From Azorinus chamasolen (lineage: Eukaryota; Mollusca; Bivalvia; Cardiida; Solecurtidae), in assembly GCA_963576725.1 (NCBI GenBank), contig OY755241.1:32924853-32988852 (forward strand): a stretch of 64,000 bases of DNA, in the 5' to 3' direction. Of the stretch, positions 12,701-21,159 are shown in pieces; position 1 is the stretch's first letter, and the number at the start of each line of letters is the position of its first letter. The notes under the pieces were generated by a model. It saw only the letters and a list, made by a program, of their open reading frames with translations, searched no databases and had not been told where the DNA came from. A program made the translations under genes and the position numbers.

Positions 12701-15700
12701 TGGACCAGTAGAGATAGAGACTTGATATTTGGCATGCTTGTGTATCTCATGAGGCTGCACATTTTGAGGGGTGACATGTCACGGTCAAGGTCATCCTTCA
12801 GGGTCAAAGGTCAAATTGTCTGTTTTTTTGGCTGTAACTTTAACGCAAACTTAACATTGGTCATAACTTTTGAGCCAGTACAGATAGAGACTTGATATTT
12901 GGCATGCATATGTATCTCATAAAGCCGCACATTTTGAGGGGTGACATGTCAAGGTCAAGGCCATCCTTCAAGGTCAGAGGTCAAATATATGGGTCAAATC
13001 ACCGACTTTAACATTGGCCATAAATTTTGGACCAGTAAAGATAGAGACTTGATTTTTGGCATGCTTGTGTATCTCATGAAGCTGCACATTTTGAGGGGTG
13101 ACATGTCAAGGTCAAGGTCATCCTTCAGGGTCAAAGGTCAAATTGTCTGTTTTTTTGGCTGTAACTTTAACGCAAACTTAACATTGGTCATAACTTTTGA
13201 GCCAGTACAGATAGAGACTTGATATTTGGCATGCATATGCATCTCATAAAGCCGCACATTTATAGGGGTGACATGTCAAGGTCATAGTCATCCTTCAAGG
13301 TCTGAGGTCAAATATATGGGTCAAATCACAGACTTTAACATTGGCCATAACTTTTGGACCAGTAAAGATAGAGACTTGATACTTGGCATGCATGTGTATC
13401 TCATAAAGCTGTACATTTTGAGGGGTGACATGTCAAGGTCAAGGTCATCCTTTAGGGTCAAAGTTCAAATTGTCTGTTTCTTTGTCTGTAACTTTAACGT
13501 TGGTCATAACTTTTGAGCCAGTACAGATAGCGACTTGATATTTGGCATGCATATGTATCTCATAAAGCCGCACATTTTGAGGGGTGACATGTCAAGGTCA
13601 TCCTTCAAGGTCAGAGGTCAAATATATGGGTCAAATCACCGACTTTAACATTGGCCATAAATTTTGGACCAGTAAAGATAGAGACTTGATATTTGGCATG
13701 CTTGTGTGTCTCATGAAGCTGCACATTTTGAGGGGCAACATGTCAAGGTCATTCTTCAGGGTCAAAGGTCAAATTGTCTGTTTGTTTGTAACTTTAACAT
13801 TGGTCATAACTTTTGAGCCAGTACAGATAGAGACTTGATATTTGGCATGCATATGTATCTCATAAAGCCGCACATTTTGAGGTGTGACACATCAAGGTCA
13901 AGGTCACCCTTAAAGGTCAGAGGTCAAACATATGGGTCAAATCACCGACTTTAACATTGGCCACATCTTTTGAACCAGTACAGATAGAGACTTGATATTT
14001 GGCATGCTTGTGTATCTCATGAATCTGCACAGTTTGAGGGGTGACATGTCAAGTTCATCCTTCAGGGTCAAAGGTTACCAACTTCAAATTGGCCATAACT
14101 TTTGAACCAATAGAGATAGAGTCTTGATATTTGGTATGCATGTGTATCTCATGAAGCTGCACATTTTGAGGGGCAACATGTCAAGGTAAAGGTCATCTTT
14201 TAGGGTCAAAGGTCACCAACTTTAACATTGGCCATAACTTTTGAACCTGTAGATACAGACTTGACATTTGGTATGCATGTGTATCTCATCAAGCTGCACA
14301 GGGTGGGGGTGACATGTCAAGGTCCAGTTCATCTTTCAGGGTCAAAGGTCACCGACTTTAACATTGGCCATAACTTTTGAACCAGTAGAGATACAGACTT
14401 GACATTTGGTATACATGTGTATCTCATCAAGCTGCACAGGGTGGGGAGTGACATGTCAAGGACAAGGTCATCTTTCAGGGTCAAAGGTCACCGACTTTAA
14501 CATTGGCCATAACTTTTGAACCAGTAGAGATACAGACTTGATATTTGGTATACATGTGTATCTCATCAAGCTGCGCAGTTTGAAGGGTGACATGTCAAGA
14601 TCAAGGTCATCCTTCATGGTCAAATATCATATCGAGGGGGCATAGTGTTTCACAAACACATCTTGTTTAAAATTCTTCTCCTCTGAAACCTTAAGGCCTA
14701 GACCTTTGATATTTGGTATGTAGCATTATCTAATGGTCCTCTACAAAGATTGTTCAAATTATGACCCCCGGACCAAAAATGGCCCCGCCCCGGGGCTTAT
14801 CAGTTTTTCATAGGAAAATCTTTAAAAATCTTCTTCTCTGAAACCGTAAGGCCTAGACCTTTGGTATTTAGTATGTAGCATCATCTAATGGTCCTCTACA
14901 AAAATTGTTCAAATTATGACCCCCGGACCAAAAATGGCCCAGCCCGAGGCTTATCAGTTTTTCATAGGAAAATCTTTAAAAATCTTCTTCTCTGAAACTG
15001 TAGGGCCTAGACCTTTGATATTTAGTATGTAGCATCATCTAATGGTCCTCTACAAAGATTGTTTAAATTATGACCCCCGGACCAAAAATGGCCCCGCCCC
15101 GGGGCTTATCAATTTTTCTTAGGAAAATCTTTAAAAATCTTCTTCTCTGAAACCGTAAGACCTACACTAATGATATTTGGTATGTAGCATTATCTAATGG
15201 TCCTCTACAAAGATTGTTCAAATTATGATCCCTGGACCAAATATGGCCCCACCCCGGGGCTTATCAGTTTTTCATAGGAAAATCTTTAAAAATCTTCTTC
15301 TCTGAAACCGTAAGGCCTAGACATTTGATATTTGGTATGTAGCATGATCTATTGGTCCTCTACAAAATTTGTTCAAATTATGTCCCCCGAAGCAAAAATG
15401 GCCCCGCCCTGGGGCTTATCAGTTTTTCTTAGGAAAATCTTTAAAAATCTTCTCCTCTGAAACTGTAAGGCCTAGACCTTTGATATTTGGTATGTAGCAT
15501 CATCTAACAGTCCTCTACAACGATTGTTCAAATTATGACCCCGGACCAAAAATGGCCCCGCCCTGGGGCTTATCAGTTTCTCATAGGAAAATCTTTAAAA
15601 ATCTTCTTCTCTGAAACCGTAAGGCCTAGACCTTTGGTATTTAGTATGTAGCATCATCTAATGGTCCTCTACAAAGATTGTTCAAATTATGATCCCTGGA

Positions 15701-18700
15701 CCAAATATGGCCCCACCCCGGGGCTTATCAGTTTTTCATAGGAAAATCTTTAAAAATCTTCTTCTCTGAAACCGTAAGGCCTAGACATTTGATATTTGGT
15801 ATGTAGCATGATCTATTGGTCCTCTACAAAATTTGTTCAAATTATGTCCCCCGAAGCAAAAATGGCCCCGCCCTGGGGCTTATCAGTTTTTCTTAGGAAA
15901 ATCTTTAAAAATCTTCTCCTCTGAAACTGTAAGGCCTAGACCTTTGATATTTGGTATGTAGCATCATCTAACAGTCCTCTACAACGATTGTTCAAATTAT
16001 GACCCCGGACCAAAAATGGCCCCGCCCTGGGGCTTATCAGTTTCTCATAGGAAAATCTTTAAAAATCTTCTTCTCTGAAACCGTAAGGCCTAGACCTTTG
16101 GTATTTAGTATGTAGCATCATCTAATGGTCCTCTACAAAGATTGTTCAAATTATGACCCCTGGACCAAAAATGGCCCCGCCCAGGGGCTTATCAGTTTTT
16201 CATAGGAAAATCTTCTTCTGAAACCGTAAGGCCTAGACCATTGATAATTGGTATGTAGCATTATCTAATGGTCCTCTACAAAGATTGTTCAAATTATGAC
16301 CCCTGGACCAAATATGGCCCGCCCCGGGGCTTATCAGTTTTTCATAGGAAAATCTTTAAAAATCTTCTTCTCTGAAACCGTAAGGCTTAGACATTTGATA
16401 TTTGGTATGTAGCATGATCTATTGGTCCTCTACAAAATTTGTTCAAATTATGTCCCCCGAAGCAAAAATGGCCCCGCCCTGGGGCTTATCAGTTTTTCTT
16501 AGGAAAATCTTTAAAAATCTTCTCCTCTGAAACTGTAAGGCCTAGACCTTTGATATTTGGTATGTAGCATCATCTAACAGTCCTCTACAACGATTGTTCA
16601 AATTATGACCCCGGACCAAAAATGGCCCCGCCCTGGGGCTTATCAGTTTCTCATAGGAAAATCTTTAAAAATCTTCTTCTCTGAAACCGTAAGGCCTAGA
16701 CCTTTGGTATTTAGTATGTAGCATCATCTAATGGTCCTCTACAAAGATTGTTCAAATTATGACCCCTGGACCAAAAATGGCCCCGCCCAGGGGCTTATCA
16801 GTTTTTCATAGGAAAATCTTCTTCTGAAACCGTAAGGCCTAGACCATTGATAATTGGTATGTAGCATTATCTAATGGTCCTCTACAAAGATTGTTCAAAT
16901 TATGACCCCTGGACCAAATATGGCCCGCCCCGGGGCTTATCAGTTTTTCATAGGAAAATCTTTAAAAATCTTCTTCTCTGAAACCGTAAGGCCTAGACAT
17001 TTGATATTTGGTATGTAGCATGATCTGTTGGTCCTCTACAAAGATTGTTCAAATTATGACCCCTTGACCAAAAATGGCCCTGCCCAGGGGCTTATCAGTT
17101 TTTCATAAAAAGCTGCTTCTCTGAAACCGTAAGGCCTAGACCTTTGATATTTGGTATTTAGCATCATCTAATGGTCCTCTACAAAGATTGTTCAAACTAT
17201 GACCCCCGGACCAAAAATGGCCCCGGCCCTGGGCTTATCAGTTTTTCATAGGAAAATCTTTGAAAATCTTCTCGTAAACTGTTAGGCCTAGACCTTTGAA
17301 ATTTAGTATGTATTATCATCTAATGGTTTTCTACCAAGATTGTTCAAATTATGACCCCTGGACCAAAATGGCCCCGCCCCCTGGCTTATCAGTTTTTCAT
17401 AGGAAAATCTTTAAAATCTCCTTCTGTGAAATTGTAAGGCCCGGAACTTTGAAACTTATATGAAGCATCATCTAATGTTCCTTTATTTAGATTGTTCAGA
17501 TTTTGAAACTCAAGGCCTAAAATTATGGCCCTTGGTTTCATATTGGCCCCAATCTGAAGCTTACTTATTTTTACATAGAAATACAGTGTATGCATATGTC
17601 TATAGTAACCAGGTGAGCGATTTAGGGCCATCATGGCCCTCTTGTTTTTAGTTTTTATATCGCCATTGTCAAACATGAGGCATTCTGTGATTCAACTTGT
17701 GACAATGTGGAAGTGTCCTATGGACACAGTTTCAGTTTTTACCCCCAAATTTTCCATAAAAAGAGTTTTTGCATGCCTTTGAATACAGAAAATGAGTTTA
17801 CTGACATTTGAAAACTGTGTATACCCAGATCAGAGCACTCTTAGAACAGCCCTATGATCAGGGTCTGTAGTGTTCAAAAATCCTCCTGTAAATTATTTTC
17901 ATTTCATACTGAATGCTCTCTTTTGTTAAACAGTGATATATGTTACTTTCTTTGGAGTAAATGTCTGCCTTATCCAAGCAGTTGCAAATGATACTGATTT
18001 TGAAAGACAATTGTACTGGCTTTTTTCCTGCAGTTAACCCTTGTAATGCTGAACACGAGTCACTTATGTCCTTTGCAAACAGTTAAGACCCAGATGAGAG
18101 GACTTGCACTGTTTGTTTTGTTACACTTTTCTTTAGAAAAATCTCTAAATATTCACCATTAGCTTAAATTTTGGAATAGTCTATTTGAAAATTCAGCATT
18201 ATAAGGGTTAGAGGGTTAAATTGTAAAGTAGGGGGTACATTGACCCATTGATTGAAAGTTTGTCGAACTACAGAGAGAAGTCTAAAATATAAGGACATAA
18301 AAATACATCTAAAGACATGAATTGTGCTCCTACATTGTTTTACCGACTTACAGAGAAATGGACAGTGGATGAGTTGAGCAGTACACTGCAGGTACCAGCC
18401 ACTGCTCTGAGGAGGAAAATCGCCTACTGGCAGAGCCAGGGACTCCTTAGGGAAGAGCAAACAGATACATTTGTATTGGTTGAGGAACATAAAGGGCGCA
18501 GTCATGATATTGTGATTGGTGAAGATGAGGAGGCGGAGTCTGCCATGGCATCAGCCCATGCCCAAAGAGAGGAGGAGTTACAGGTTAGAACATGTCTATT
18601 TTGAATTATGCTCTGACATTCATTTATATAATTTTATGTACATATTTCATTGGTTGTTAATTACCTCTCTTAAGTTGAAATTATACAGTAAAACCCCTCT

Positions 18701-20136
18701 TAACCAGCCATTAAATTTAGTATACATAAGTCTTTCAACCTACATTAAGCAGCCACCTGCCTAAAAGTATCTAAATTCTTCTCTACTAGAATCTTAGTTT
18801 AGAGAGGTTTTACTGTACATAGTAATTGTAATGCCGGTGTAAACTTTTTGTAATGCCGGTGTAAACTTTTTGTAATGCCGGTGTAAACTTTTTGTAATGC
18901 CGGTGTAAACTTTTTGTAATGCCGGTGTAAACTTTTTGTAATGCCGGTGTAAACTTTTGAAACTTTGATATTATTTTTTTTCAAAAATAATAAGTTTAAA
19001 AAAAATAATTGAAATACCAATGAAGCAGATAATAATACAGCCATTATGTCCTCTGAAAATTTTGTTTAGACTTTGCTCTAGCTCTAAATAAAGATATGCT
19101 GATCATCAAATATCTTATTTCACAGCCAAACTTTGTATCTTGATGTTACTTAGAATTGTATTGGGAAGGCGATTCTGAATACCAGCATGATAGGGTTTGG
19201 GGGGAAAAAAGTATTCTATCTAGGTTTCCTAAAAAATCCCCATACCTACACTTTTATCAGTTAGCAGACACCAAGATGCCTAATACAGTAAAACCCCTGT
19301 AAACCAGAATTCTAGTAGAGAAGAATTTAGATACTTTTAGGCAGGTGGCTGCTTAATACAAGGTGAAAGTCATGCAACAAGCTCATAGAGAAGCTTCACC
19401 CTGTATTAAGCTGCCACCTGTCTCCAAGACTGATATTTGCACTAAATTGAATGTCTGGTTTAGAGAGGTTTTACTATACTAAACTAACTTGGTGTCTCAT
19501 CATGATTCAAGCTTTTCACACTCTGATTGTTGATTTGAAAAGAAATTGAAGAAACACTGCTTTGAACTCTGAAAGAGATATTAACCAACCCTATACTCTA
19601 TGAATATTTATGAAAGAAGTAATGACATTATGAATTTTTATTAGATTAAATATATTTTTGATAGCACATGGACACAGGAATTATAGAATCTTATCTATAT
19701 TATTTCATACAGAGCAGACCCCGATCAGACTGCTCTTACAGGAATCGTTTGATCTAGGTCTACTCTGTTTGCACAGGCATAGAAAGGCGTTTTTATGGAG
19801 TAAAGGGTTAAAAAAATCTATGCATGCAAAAGGTTATTTCAATTGGAAAATGTTTTTGCAAATTTAGATACTAAATAAATCTATCTATCTATCTATGTAT
19901 GTTGAGAGGAGGCTGTGCTTGTTTTTCAGGTGTTTTGGTCATATATAGTAGGCATGTTGTCAAACCTAGAGTCTTTACCGCTGGAACGGATTCACAGTAT
20001 GCTGAGAATGTTTGCCATGCAGGGGATGTCAGGCGAGTGTAACCTACAGGAGCTCAAACACTTCCTTAATAGAAAGGTCAAAGATCAGTGCTTGGTGTAC
20101 TCTGGTGGGGTCTACAGGCTCCCCAAACCCTCATGA
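585..20136 (+). CDS. ANAPC2: Anaphase-promoting complex subunit 2, C-terminal 518 residues in 10 exons (5' partial)
   Basis: Cullin-like scaffold subunit of the APC/C ubiquitin ligase, which pairs with the RING subunit APC11 to ubiquitinate cyclins and securin in the nucleus and cytoplasm. Ten exons (listed separately) bounded by AG/GT sites splice to 1557 bases with no stop until the terminal TGA. Recognisable family blocks in order: EDLK-like DLKTCLEKTD in exon 2, TADILTAYISAIRALRALDP in exon 3, the WMPDPVDADPG block after an acidic run (about residues 167-181), SDIISMLVNIYGSKELFVNE in exon 5, HFCEVMLKDVADSKRIN in exon 6, and the C-terminal winged-helix region from about residue 374 ending LVYSGGVYRLPK. 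The human protein is about 822 residues, so roughly the first 300 are upstream of the window. Introns are up to 6.4 kb and almost entirely repeats. Identification is by remembered family sequence, not a search; confidence is high because exons of all ten blocks occur in the right order and phase. Confidence 0.96.
1317..1625 (+). mobile_element. MITE family M1, copy with secondary insertion or fusion
   Basis: Begins TTAACCTTCATATAAATG and ends GGAAAGGGTTAA. The palindrome is cut after its first arm and joined to sequence resembling the 3' end of the family seen at 10203-11012 (GTATTCATCACCTGTAGTGG), then the M1 tail resumes. Confidence 0.6.
1687..1891 (+). mobile_element. MITE, family M2 (GCAGACCC palindrome)
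   Basis: Starts TTAACCCTTAAAATGCTGAA and ends CCTGCATTGTAAGGGTTA. The palindrome at about 1797-1862 has apex CTTAGAGGAG. Related copies are at 9999-10198 and, inverted, 18033-18216. Confidence 0.75.
2017..2136 (+). CDS. ANAPC2: ANAPC2 exon b
   Basis: Acceptor TTTTGACAG, donor GTAATC. 120 bases, encoding YPESEPSILDLKTCLEKTD through LETRLLHP. The exon splits the Gly codon that continues into the next exon. Confidence 0.93.
2390..2480. repeat. Long imperfect palindrome, family M4
   Basis: Arms TTTCTCCACCAAACCCTATG and CATAGGGTTTGGTGGAGAAA surround CTCTTTAG/CTAAAGAG. A second copy is at 31737-31828 and half copies occur near 490 and 46050. Looks like a foldback MITE. Confidence 0.75.
2641..2758 (+). 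CDS. ANAPC2: ANAPC2 exon c
   Basis: Acceptor TTTTTGTAG, donor GTAACT. 118 bases encoding VNTADILTAYISAIRALRAL and on to CDPVRKYL, one of the best conserved cullin-homology stretches of the family. Confidence 0.95.
3598..3847 (+). mobile_element. MITE family M1, complete copy
   Basis: Starts at CTCCTTTCCCTCATATAAACG, has the palindrome at 3640-3707 with apex GGCTCCTAGAGGAGCC, and ends GGAAAGGGTTAA. Lies 80 bases before ANAPC2 exon d. Confidence 0.8.
3928..4100 (+). CDS. ANAPC2: ANAPC2 exon d, acidic linker
   Basis: Acceptor CTTTTAG, donor GTTCCT (a weak donor). 173 bases. Encodes SREDTVRCIVSNLTDD, then an acidic run QEDEEEEDWEKW, then MPDPVDADPG. The stop codon that ends the open frame at 4141 is inside the intron. 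Confidence 0.92.
4592..4690. repeat. Short foldback element, family M5
   Basis: Ends GGTTATAAAAC and GTTTTATAACC with CAATCAGATACTTGGGCATGA inside. Related sequences at about 3290-3355, 36100-36195, 39386-39466 and 53325-53391. Confidence 0.65.
4800..5160 (+). mobile_element. Hairpin-ended minisatellite element, family H2, short copy
   Basis: Begins with GGGGGCATAGTTATTGCTCTG, contains units with AACTTTAACGTTGGC and CAAGGTCAAAGGTCA, and ends GTGTTTCACAAACACATCAAG, the 3' hairpin seen at 14645-14665 with the terminal CTTG mutated. Confidence 0.65.
5305..5474 (+). CDS. ANAPC2: ANAPC2 exon e
   Basis: Acceptor TTTTTAG, donor GTATCA. 170 bases, encoding RRASDIISMLVNIYGSKELF, NEYRTLLADRIL and EIRYLELLK. 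No independent ATG, so it is easy to miss in an ORF scan. Confidence 0.94.
5687..7211 (+). mobile_element. Hairpin-ended minisatellite element, family H3
   Basis: 5' palindrome at about 5688-5720 (ATACCCCCC...GGGGGTAT), a short GGTC microsatellite, then about ten units of about 145 bp (each with CTTCAAACTTGCTGTGGTGG and GGTTGGTCATGACCACTAG), then a 3' palindrome ATGTTTTACAAACAT and CTTG at 7207-7210. The 3.1 kb ANAPC2 intron between exons e and f holds it. Architecture suggests a non-autonomous rolling-circle (Helitron/Helentron-like) element, but that is inference. Confidence 0.75.
7212..8489 (+). mobile_element. Hairpin-ended repeat element, family H4
   Basis: Degenerate units of about 170 bp (TAAGTAGGTCACAGG, TTTAATGAACAATTTCTTTAA, CTGAATGGATTTCAAC) ending in palindrome AGGGCCATGATGGCCCT at 8467-8483 followed by CTTG. 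Abuts the H3 element directly and is itself interrupted by a MITE (7427-7678). A diverged array of the same unit is at 23520-23990. Confidence 0.65.
7427..7678 (+). mobile_element. MITE family M1, complete copy inside H4
   Basis: TAACCCTTTCCCCTCATATAAA at the left, palindrome 7467-7535, and GGGAAAGGGTTAA at the right. It splits one H4 unit, so it is younger than that array. Confidence 0.75.
8603..8719 (+). CDS. ANAPC2: ANAPC2 exon f
   Basis: Acceptor ATATTTCAG, donor GTATGG. 39 whole codons, RRFGESQLHFCEVMLKDVAD and on to QQKGEVE. Separated from the previous exon by a 3.1 kb intron made of two minisatellite elements and a MITE. Confidence 0.95.
8836..8923 (+). mobile_element. Solo 3' end of an H2 minisatellite element
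   Basis: CAAGGTCAAAGGTCACACTGG then GGGGGCATAGTGTTTCACAAACACAT and CTTG at 8920-8923. Only about one half-unit is left. Confidence 0.6.
9090..9172. repeat. Palindromic MITE core
   Basis: GTAAATAGTGAAGACCCAGATG pairs with CATCAGGGTCTGCACTATTTAC around the apex TTCCTGCAAGGAG, about 70 bases. Confidence 0.7.
9626..9788 (+). CDS. ANAPC2: ANAPC2 exon g
   Basis: Acceptor TTTTCAAG, donor GTATGT. 163 bases encoding DVEVSAMILSAQFWPAFREE, then the helical LLEEYTQKFEALKGNRTLNW segment. Matches the family block that places ILS-x-FWP before the C-terminal helices. Confidence 0.94.
9999..10198 (+). mobile_element. MITE family M2
   Basis: Nearly the same as the copy at 1687-1891: TAATCCTTACAATGCTGAATT at the left and CCTGCATTGTAAGAGTT at the right, with a degenerate palindrome at about 10095-10160. 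Confidence 0.7.
10203..11012 (+). mobile_element. Hairpin-started minisatellite element, family H5, ending CTAG
   Basis: 5' palindrome TATACCTCCGCAAACTTGTTTGAGGGGGTATA at 10203-10236 (imperfect), about four units of about 150 bp (AACATGGGTAGGTGTCACAAAC, ATAATAACCATGAA), and 3' end GCCGTGCGGGGGTATTCATCAC...CTAGTT. The CTAG end resembles DINE/Helitron-type 3' ends. Inverted partial copy at 28020-28350; fragment at 11570-11710. Confidence 0.6.
11822..11917 (+). CDS. ANAPC2: ANAPC2 exon h
   Basis: Acceptor GATGCAG, donor GTACAG. 96 bases encoding LVNIDVELKDRTLNFNVSPV and AAIIMQFQEQ. The following 6.4 kb intron is the longest in the window part of the gene. Confidence 0.94.
12050..12196 (+). mobile_element. 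MITE family M1, truncated
   Basis: Starts TTAACCCTTTACTCCAAG and runs into the first palindrome arm (GCAGACCCTGATCAGATGGC), where the H1 element starts. The second half was not found beyond 17645, so this is truncated rather than simply split. Confidence 0.6.
12199..17644 (+). mobile_element. Hairpin-ended minisatellite element, family H1 (5.4 kb, contains a nested H2 element)
   Basis: 5' perfect 12-bp stem CTCACCTGGCAC / GTGCCAGGTGAG at 12201-12227; 3' AACCAGGTGAGCGATTTAGGG, palindrome AGGGCCATCATGGCCCT at 17624-17640, then CTTG at 17641-17644. The body (14672-17430) is about 18 tandem units of 154-155 bp (CTTCTTCTCTGAAACCGTAAG, GGCCCCGCCCCGGGGCTTATC). Units form a higher-order repeat. Fills most of the ANAPC2 intron before exon i. 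No protein is encoded; short open frames here are shadows of the repeat. A decayed 3' end of this family is at 31279-31314. Confidence 0.8.
12447..14665 (+). mobile_element. Hairpin-ended minisatellite element, family H2, nested in H1
   Basis: 5' perfect 13-bp stem ATGCCCCCCAGAT / ATCTGGGGGGCAT at 12447-12475; 3' hairpin GTGTTT-CAC-AAACAC at 14645-14659 and CTTG at 14662-14665. The body is about 14 units (AACTTTAACATTGGCCATAAC, ACTTGATATTTGGCATGCAT, GGGGTGACATGTCAAGGTCA); early units alternate in pairs with an exact 327-bp period. It interrupts an H1 unit in a T-rich run (GGAAATTTTT / TTTAAAATTC). Confidence 0.8.
17810..17880. repeat. Palindromic MITE core
   Basis: GAAAACTGTGTATACCCAGATC pairs with GATCAGGGTCTGTAGTGTTC. 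Degenerate. Confidence 0.5.
18033..18216 (-). mobile_element. MITE family M2, inverted copy
   Basis: TTAACCCTTGTAATGCTGAA at the left and TTTGAAAATTCAGCATTATAAGGGTTA at the right; the palindrome is reduced. 140 bases before ANAPC2 exon i. Confidence 0.65.
18354..18583 (+). CDS. ANAPC2: ANAPC2 exon i, start of winged-helix region
   Basis: Acceptor CTTACAG, donor GTTAGA. 230 bases encoding EKWTVDELSSTLQVPATALR, the WQSQGLLREEQTDTFVLVEE segment and an acidic DEEAESAMASAHAQREEELQ tail. An open frame beginning at 18317 extends into the intron. Confidence 0.94.
18686..18818. mobile_element. MITE, family M3 (CAGTAAAACC ends), short copy
   Basis: TACAGTAAAACCCCTCTTAAC at the left and GTTTAGAGAGGTTTTACTGTA at the right. 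The internal part has one arm only (AAGCAGCCACCTGCCTAAA). Confidence 0.75.
18828..18959. repeat. 22-bp tandem repeat, six copies
   Basis: Unit GTAATGCCGGTGTAAACTTT plus TT, almost identical copies, immediately after the right end of the M3 MITE. Confidence 0.95.
19284..19481. mobile_element. MITE family M3, fuller copy
   Basis: Ends TACAGTAAAACCCCTGTAAAC and GTTTAGAGAGGTTTTACTATA; an inner stem pairs AGGCAGGTGGCTGCTTAATAC with GTATTAAGCTGCCACCTG around AAGCTCATAGAGAAGCTTC. Confidence 0.8.
19580..19811 (+). mobile_element. MITE family M1 variant
   Basis: AACCAACCCTATACTCTATGAA at the left and GAGTAAAGGGTTAA at the right, palindrome 19706-19768. 120 bases before the terminal ANAPC2 exon. Confidence 0.65.
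19930..20136 (+). CDS. ANAPC2: ANAPC2 terminal exon
   Basis: Acceptor TTTTTCAG. Encodes VFWSYIVGMLSNLESLPLER, LQELKHFLNRKVKDQCLVYS and the C-terminal GVYRLPKPS, then TGA at 20134-20136. This is the E2-contacting winged-helix end of APC2. Confidence 0.95.
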   Translation: MFWSYIVGMLSNLESLPLERIHSMLRMFAMQGMSGECNLQELKHFLNRKVKDQCLVYSGGVYRLPKPS

Positions 20137-20247
20137 TAGATCTGCACGTGTATACATACAGGGAAACATTTTGAGTTTGAGGACTCTCTGAATGCTGTTG
20201 ACAGAACTGCCCTTGTGCACATAGATAGGGGATAGAGGATCACCCTA

Positions 20248-20253
20248 AATAAA
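20248..20253 (+). promoter_or_regulatory. Candidate poly(A) signal of ANAPC2
   Basis: AATAAA lies 112 bases after the stop codon, the first canonical hexamer downstream. No transcript evidence is available. Confidence 0.5.
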
Positions 20254-20357
20254 CCCTTCTAATAATACCTGAATTTATGTCAGCTCTTGCTGTCAGATAT
20301 TGTCTGCAAATGGTTCTGTGTGTTTCAAGTTTCCTATTTGACTGTATTTCCTTTTCG

Positions 20358-20585
20358 ATTAACTCTTTCCTCCATAGGCTATTTTTAGACCCAACCTCTT
20401 TGAAAGAATCTACCCAAAGGGAGCATTTACTAGAGAAAAGTAAAATTTTAGAATTTTGTAGTTTGAAACCATTGTGATAAATAGAGCATTTGCTCCTATA
20501 GGAGCAAATGCTCTATTAATCACAATGGTTTCATAAAGTGACATACAGAGGCGTAGAAAGGCGTATTTATGGAGGAAAGGGTTAA
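20358..20585 (+). mobile_element. MITE, M1-type ends with a different palindrome (family M6)
   Basis: Ends TTAACTCTTTCCTCCATAGG and GGAGGAAAGGGTTAA, but the core is GAAACCATTGTGATAAATAGAGCATTTGCTCC and its complement. Related cores at 38487-38550, 42605-42668, 53571-53641 and (degenerate) 27185-27232. Confidence 0.75.
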
Positions 20586-20699
20586 AACATGACAAACATG
20601 GAATCAAAGAGTTTTGGTTCTCATGAGACGTTGAGCTACTCTGCATCTCATTTGGATCCAAACTGTGTGCATAGGTAATCACAGATTCGCCTTTTGCAG

Positions 20700-20930
20700 T
20701 GAAATGCTTTTTCACACAATTGCAAACAGAGTAGACCAAGATTAGATGGCTCCTGTAGGATCCGTCTGATCAGGGTCTGCTCTGTTTGCTTATGGTGTAA
20801 TAAAGATCTGATTCTTCAGTTTCTGCCGTGCCAAACTATCCTGTTTTCATATGCCTTTATGAGGGATAATCTAATTAATATTCATGATTTTTTTCTTACA
20901 TGCGTATTCCTGAAGTAAAGGATTAAGAGG
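20700..20930 (+). mobile_element. MITE family M1, partial
   Basis: Palindrome at 20726-20790 (GCAAACAGAGTAGACCAAG with GATCAGGGTCTGCTCTGTTTGC); right end AAGTAAAGGATTAAG is a degraded terminal repeat. The rest of 20270-21150 shows no coding signal. Confidence 0.6.
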
Positions 20931-21159
20931 ATAAACAGGCAACTAACTTGCCATACTGTATTAGATCTGAAAGGTTTGATGGAGTTGCTGATGGCCATAC
21001 AGTCTTTTGACTACATATTATCTACCTGTTGTTTCCATTGTTACTCTACAATTTCAGTTCCATATTTACACTGAACGGTTAGGACAGCTATTCTTTATTC
21101 AATACTGGTTTCTTCAGCTGAATTAAGCTCATTTCAGCATCATTTGTTAACTTTAAGTA

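Noticed and set aside
12614..13838. Four related open frames of 82-93 codons as a gene family
   Set aside because: They coincide with units of the H2 minisatellite; frame conservation follows from recent block duplication.
19915..20136. Independent small gene starting at the ATG at 19915
   Set aside because: The ATG is upstream of the splice acceptor; the rest is the terminal ANAPC2 exon in phase with the previous exon.
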